DNA of 10,196 bases from an uncultured Coriobacteriaceae bacterium (GTDB taxonomy: Bacteria > Actinomycetota > Coriobacteriia > Coriobacteriales > Eggerthellaceae). This document shows positions 6,775-10,196 of the stretch, one piece after another. The notes under the pieces are model-generated. The model saw nothing but the letters and a program-made list of their open reading frames with translations. It searched no databases and was not told the DNA's origin. Within the stretch, counting starts at the first letter, position 1. Each line of letters begins with the position of its first letter. The position numbers and the translations under genes are program-made. The stretch is from contig CACZIP010000045.1 of assembly GCA_902781245.1 (NCBI GenBank), positions 1 through 10,196 on the forward strand, in the 5' to 3' direction.

Positions 6775-6907
6775 GTTGCCTCCTTCTAGCACTCTTCGCC
6801 CACAACATCGTTTCTCCGTATACTAGAACAGTCTCTCCACCGCAGGCTCGAGAAAAGATACAAACTCGCTGCTATACTGATGGCGATTGCGAACAGGAAG
6901 GGTCATT
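6775..6907. promoter_or_regulatory. Divergent promoter region of pntAB and the radical SAM gene
   Basis: These 133 bases separate the two ribosome sites. On the plus strand TATACT (6873-6878) is a good -10 box, giving a leader of about 23 bases to the radical SAM ATG; the -35 region is poor. On the minus strand TAGTAT near 6820-6826 is a weaker -10 candidate for pntA. No clear operator dyad is visible. Confidence 0.4.
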
Positions 6908-7795
6908 ATGCACATCGAGCAGCCACAACATCGACCTCCGCAGGACATGAACTGTCCTATGCTGCAAATCGTCACCGGATGCTCTCATGGCAAATGCCAT
7001 TTCTGCGACATCTTCAACGGCATTCCCTTCCAGATGTCGCCTATGGAAGAAATCATCGAGGATATCGAAGAAATCGCCCGCACGGCCATGAGCACAACGA
7101 GGCGCATTTACCTGACAGGCGGAAATCCCTTCGCGCTTTCGAAGAACCGCTTGTTCGAGGTGTTCGACGAAATCGAAAAGCGCATGCCGCAGGTCAACAG
7201 TTACGGCGGGTTCTGCCGCATCATGGACATCGCCCGCAAGAGCGACGAGGACTTGCGAGCACTTGCCGAACGCGGCGTGAACGACATCACAATCGGCGCG
7301 GAAGGCGGAAATGACGAGGCATTCGCCTTCATGGAAAAAGGCCACACGGCGGCCGATGTTATCGAGCAGGGCAAACGTCTGCACGAAGCAGGCATCGACT
7401 TCACGTTCTTCTACCTCGTGGGCATGGCAGGTGCCGGTCAAGGTCAAAAGAACGCCATCGAGACCGCACGCGTGTTCAGCGAAGCCCGCCCGAAACGCGT
7501 GCTCGTCGTCTGCATGACGCCCACGCCGACATGGCCGCTTGCCGCAGACATTGCCGCTGGCCGTTGGACGCCACCGACTGAAATCGAGATGTGTGAGGAG
7601 ATCCGCACGTTCGTCGAGCGCATCGATTGCGAGTGCTTCATCAATGCAGCGCACGACACCGACATCATCCGTTTCGAAGGCGGCATCCCCAAGAACCGCG
7701 AGGGCATGCTTGAACTATTGGACAACATGATTCCCAAAGTGAACGAAAAGGCCGCCCGCACAATGCGGGAGATGCTCCATCACGCAACGTTCTAG
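6908..7795 (+). CDS. Radical SAM protein (Elp3-like, CX4CX2C cluster motif)
   Basis: A 295-residue radical SAM enzyme. Cys25, Cys30 and Cys33 in 'TGCSHGKCHFCDIF' have CX4CX2C spacing, the Elp3/MiaB-like subgroup pattern rather than the canonical CX3CX2C, and would hold the [4Fe-4S] cluster that cleaves S-adenosylmethionine. 'YLTGGNPF' at about 68-75 corresponds to the SAM-binding GGE-like strand. 'ITIGAEGGNDEAFAFMEKG' and 'GIDFTFFYLVGMAGAG' are later TIM-barrel strands. There is no C-terminal SPASM or TRAM extension and no cobalamin-binding domain, so the protein is essentially the core barrel. ATG 6908 is chosen over an in-frame ATG at 6887 because AGGAAGGG lies five bases before it. The metallophosphoesterase gene follows 49 bases later in the same direction. 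The substrate is unknown. Confidence 0.9.
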   Translation: MHIEQPQHRPPQDMNCPMLQIVTGCSHGKCHFCDIFNGIPFQMSPMEEIIEDIEEIARTAMSTTRRIYLTGGNPFALSKNRLFEVFDEIEKRMPQVNSYGGFCRIMDIARKSDEDLRALAERGVNDITIGAEGGNDEAFAFMEKGHTAADVIEQGKRLHEAGIDFTFFYLVGMAGAGQGQKNAIETARVFSEARPKRVLVVCMTPTPTWPLAADIAAGRWTPPTEIEMCEEIRTFVERIDCECFINAAHDTDIIRFEGGIPKNREGMLELLDNMIPKVNEKAARTMREMLHHATF

Positions 7796-7824
7796 CAAAA
7801 AAGGGATTGTCCTTTCTGGCTAGC

Positions 7825-7838
7825 TTGCATGCAATAAT
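7825..7838 (+). promoter_or_regulatory. Possible -10 box and palindrome before the phosphoesterase gene
   Basis: TTGCATGCAA (7825-7834) is a perfect 10-bp palindrome. AATAAT (7833-7838), overlapping it, matches the -10 consensus at five of six positions. If used, transcription would begin at or next to the ATG at 7845, giving a leaderless message. No good -35 box is found and the gene may simply be read through from upstream. Confidence 0.2.
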
Positions 7839-7844
7839 GAAGCT

Positions 7845-8384
7845 ATGACGACAATTGGAGTGATATCGGATACGCATGGAAGCCTGCATCAGCGGGCCTA
7901 CGAGGCGCTTGCCGATTGCGACTACATCATACATGCCGGCGACATCTGCAACCCAGGCATCATCCGCGAGCTCGAAACGCTCGCGCCCGTCTATGCGGTG
8001 CTCGGCAACAACGATTACAACGAATACGGCTCTCATGTCGGGCGTTACTCAAAACCTGTCATCGAAGGCGTACGCTTTCTCGTCGCCCACTACCCCAACG
8101 ATGTGCGCATCACACCGCTCGGCGGAAAAGCCCTTGAAGCGGGAGAGCCCATTCCCAATATCTGCATCCATGGGCACACACACATTCCGCGCCTTGAATA
8201 CGGCGCAGACGCGCGACCGGTTGATTTCATCTTGAATCCCGGATCTGCCACGCTACCGCGTGGGGGCTTCCAGCGCACCATTGCGAAAATCGAAATCATC
8301 AACACGCGCGTGCGCTCGATTCGTATCGAAACCTTTTCAGGCGAGCTTGTCATGGGCATCGAGCCCGACCCGATCAACGCCTAG
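7845..8384 (+). CDS. YfcE/MJ0936-type metallophosphoesterase
   Basis: A 179-residue calcineurin-like phosphoesterase of the small YfcE/MJ0936 family. All metal-binding motifs are present in order: Asp9 and His11 in 'ISDTHG', Asp33 in 'HAGDIC', Asn56 in 'VLGNND', His82 in 'VAHYP', and His111 and His113 in 'IHGHTH'. The family-typical 'NPGSATLPRG' follows. Members hydrolyse phosphodiesters with Mn2+ or similar ions; the natural substrate is usually unknown. Length and start agree with the family. The site before the ATG is weak (TGAAG). The stop codon is one base from the end of the convergent AarF gene. Confidence 0.92.
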   Translation: MTTIGVISDTHGSLHQRAYEALADCDYIIHAGDICNPGIIRELETLAPVYAVLGNNDYNEYGSHVGRYSKPVIEGVRFLVAHYPNDVRITPLGGKALEAGEPIPNICIHGHTHIPRLEYGADARPVDFILNPGSATLPRGGFQRTIAKIEIINTRVRSIRIETFSGELVMGIEPDPINA

Positions 8385-8385
8385 A

Positions 8386-10041
8386 TCAGCCGTAACGCCA
8401 GATATCGATAATCACCCAAACTGACAGGATAAATGCGCCTGCGAACCCGAAGAACGAGAAGAACGGCACGCCGAACACCTCGTAGTCGCCGCCGTACGGC
8501 GCAATGATGCTCGCACCGATGAACAAGCCCGCCACGATGATGGCGATGGCCATGCGGTTCATGATGCGTGACAAGCCGGAAATTGGCTCGCCCGCCCCAA
8601 GCATTTCCATGTTGACTTTCAGCTGCCCGCGCGTGAGCATGCGGAGAGCTTCACCGGAATACGCGGCCGCCTGAGCCGCACCAACCGATGCCTTGCGCAT
8701 GTCGAGCGCCATGTCCTGCGCAGTTTCCTTCAGCACTTCAGTCGGATTCATCGAGCGCCTGAGGTGGTTGTTGATGATGCTCGCCACGTTCTCGTTCTCG
8801 ATGAACTCGGCGACCGTGCCCTCGATGGTGACGATACCGCGCGACACGTTGGTGACCGACGTGGGAAGCACCACCTGGCTCATGCGCGTCACGTTCATGA
8901 CGTCGACGAGCAATTGACCGACATCGAGGTCGCCGACGTCGCATGACGCATAACTCGCAAGCAGCAAGTCGAGATCGGCCAGCAGACGCGAGTGATCGAT
9001 TGCCGCATTGTCCTTTTGAACCGCGAACGACAGCAGTGCGTCCTTGAGCTTGCCCGGGTCCTGCGCACCCACCGCTTCGACGATCGTGCCAAATGCGGCG
9101 CGTTCGGCCGGCGTGAGCCTGCCCATGATGCCCAAGTCGAGATAGACGACCTTGCCTCCACGCACGGTAATGTTGCCCGGATGCGGATCGGCGTGGAAGA
9201 AGCCGTGGTCGAGAATCTGGGCAGCATAGTTGTCGAGCATCTTCTCGCCTATTTCGGCGAGGTTGTACCCTTCGGCAACAAGTCTCTCATGATCGTAGAT
9301 GGGAATGCCCTCGATGTATTCCATGACCAGGCAGTACTCGCTGCAAAGTTGCGGGTAGACCTTTGGGCAATCGATGAAAGCAACGTCCTTGTTGAGCTCG
9401 CGGAACAACAGCAGGTTCTCGGCTTCGATTTCGAAATCGGTCTCGTCAAGGAACGTGTGCCACATCTCCTCGACAACTTCCGACAAGTCGACCATCTGCA
9501 CGCTCGAAGATAGGAAGCGCTTCGCCCGTCGCGCCATGATGCGCATGATGTCGATGTCCTGTGCCATCGTTGCCTTCACGCCCGGGCGCTGTACTTTGAT
9601 GGCTACAACATCGCCATTCGACAAATACGCCCTGTGAACCTGGGCCAGCGACGCACTGCCAAGCGGCTTGGGGTCGATATCAGTGAAGATGTTGTCGAGC
9701 TCATCGCCGAAAATAGCCGCAAGAGCTTCCCTCACTTGGTCGAATGGCAGAGGGTCGCATTCCGTCTGCAGTTTGGCCAGCTCTTCGCAATACGCTTTCG
9801 GCAGAATCTCGGAACGCGTCGAAAGCGCCTGCCCGATTTTCACGAAACTGGGTCCAAGCTCTTCGAGCATTTCGCGAAACTCGACTGGGGTGAAACCCCT
9901 GAGAATGTGATGCTTCGAGAGTATGGAATACAGCTCGCGCAGGCGCTTCGAGCGCGATTTCCGATTCAAGTTGAATTTATCCTCGGGATCGAGCTGACCG
10001 CCCTTCCCGAAGAAGTGGTTGAGAAGCGTGTTGCTGGCCAT
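8386..10041 (-). CDS. AarF/UbiB (ABC1) family atypical kinase
   Basis: A 551-residue ABC1/UbiB-type protein. Motifs in order: the family-specific KxGQ in 'FVKIGQALSTRSEILP' (Lys68-Gln71), the Ala/Ser-rich nucleotide loop 'PLGSASLAQVHRA' (127-138), Lys149 in 'VAIKVQRPG', 'DETDFEIEAEN' (199-209), the catalytic 'HADPHPGN' (283-290) and the metal-binding 'YLDLGIMG' (300-307). Residues about 493-551 carry two transmembrane helices, as in UbiB, placing it at the membrane. Relatives are ATPases or kinases that support ubiquinone synthesis or lipid handling. An anaerobic coriobacterium would use menaquinones, so a role in quinone or isoprenoid-lipid biology is plausible but unproven; the symbol ubiB is therefore not assigned. 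No clear Shine-Dalgarno site precedes the ATG, which follows the upstream stop codon by 18 bases, suggesting an operon with translational coupling. Confidence 0.93.
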   Translation of the reverse strand: MASNTLLNHFFGKGGQLDPEDKFNLNRKSRSKRLRELYSILSKHHILRGFTPVEFREMLEELGPSFVKIGQALSTRSEILPKAYCEELAKLQTECDPLPFDQVREALAAIFGDELDNIFTDIDPKPLGSASLAQVHRAYLSNGDVVAIKVQRPGVKATMAQDIDIMRIMARRAKRFLSSSVQMVDLSEVVEEMWHTFLDETDFEIEAENLLLFRELNKDVAFIDCPKVYPQLCSEYCLVMEYIEGIPIYDHERLVAEGYNLAEIGEKMLDNYAAQILDHGFFHADPHPGNITVRGGKVVYLDLGIMGRLTPAERAAFGTIVEAVGAQDPGKLKDALLSFAVQKDNAAIDHSRLLADLDLLLASYASCDVGDLDVGQLLVDVMNVTRMSQVVLPTSVTNVSRGIVTIEGTVAEFIENENVASIINNHLRRSMNPTEVLKETAQDMALDMRKASVGAAQAAAYSGEALRMLTRGQLKVNMEMLGAGEPISGLSRIMNRMAIAIIVAGLFIGASIIAPYGGDYEVFGVPFFSFFGFAGAFILSVWVIIDIWRYG

Positions 10042-10059
10042 GGTGGAAGTGCTGATCGG

Positions 10060-10196
10060 TTATTCTTCGATCTGCTCCTCGACAGCCTCGGCAGCCTCTT
10101 CAGCGGCTTCTTCGACTGCTTCGACTACTTCTTCGACTTCGACCTCGACTTCGGCCGCCTGAGCATTTTGCTCGGCAGCAATCTTGGCTGCAGTAG
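10060..10196 (-). CDS. Acidic Glu/Ala/Val-rich C-terminal tail of a protein cut by the window end
   Basis: The last 44 residues and stop codon of a gene that begins beyond 10196. The tail has 16 Glu, 13 Ala and 7 Val residues with almost no basic residues ('EVEVEVEEVVEAVEEAAEEA') and would form a strongly acidic helix or disordered tail. The DNA has a matching low-complexity pattern, with GTCGAA/GTCGAG repeated six times between about 10149 and 10078. It is in line with the AarF gene and 18 bases before it, so probably in one operon. Phasin-like helical proteins with such tails are one possibility in this class; the visible part is too short to decide. Confidence 0.75.
   Translation of the reverse strand, partial: TAAKIAAEQNAQAAEVEVEVEEVVEAVEEAAEEAAEAVEEQIEE

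Noticed and set aside
6872..7654. Minus-strand open frame of 260 codons opposite the radical SAM gene
   Set aside because: It overlaps a gene with an intact CX4CX2C motif and good ribosome site and has no motif of its own.
7799..7819. Terminator after the radical SAM gene
   Set aside because: The possible AAAGG/CCTTT stem is only 5 bp and A/T-rich and lacks a proper T-run; too weak to call.

Overview
The window looks like chromosomal DNA of an anaerobic actinobacterium of the class Coriobacteriia, most likely family Eggerthellaceae (Eggerthella, Slackia, Gordonibacter or a relative). This is inferred from the moderately high GC content, from a molybdopterin oxidoreductase divergent from a membrane-anchored LuxR-type regulator (a pairing typical of that family), and from the neighbouring gene set. 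It holds eight protein genes, two of them cut by the window edges. I see no tRNA, rRNA, CRISPR array, transposase or phage gene.

Layout. (1) 1-874, minus: N-terminal part of a cytoplasmic-looking molybdopterin (DMSO-reductase superfamily) oxidoreductase. (2) 875-1298: a 424-base intergenic region with a perfect 8-bp inverted repeat (1088-1110), a candidate operator. (3) 1299-2714, plus: a 471-residue regulator with an MFS-like membrane domain and a C-terminal LuxR helix-turn-helix. (4) 2734-3426, minus: a 230-residue ParB/Srx-like 'DGQHK' protein. (5) 3427-3806: a 380-base gap with two strong intrinsic terminators on the minus strand. One ends the pntAB operon; the other sits 24 bases in front of the DGQHK gene and is preceded by a stem-rich stretch, so it resembles an attenuator or riboswitch leader, or a small RNA. 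(6) 3807-6774, minus: pntB and pntA, the two-subunit proton-translocating NAD(P) transhydrogenase. (7) 6908-7795, plus: an Elp3-like radical SAM protein divergent from pntA. (8) 7845-8384, plus: a YfcE/MJ0936-type metallophosphoesterase. (9) 8386-10041, minus: an AarF/UbiB (ABC1) atypical kinase, downstream of (10) 10060-10196, minus: the acidic C-terminal tail of another protein.

How they fit together. The oxidoreductase and the LuxR protein probably form a substrate-inducible respiratory or reductive module, in which the membrane regulator senses a small molecule and controls the divergent enzyme gene. pntAB couples the proton gradient to NADPH supply. The remaining genes are housekeeping or poorly characterised. 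The most interesting unexplained signals are the structured, terminator-bearing leader in front of the DGQHK gene and the oxidoreductase/regulator intergenic region with its palindrome.
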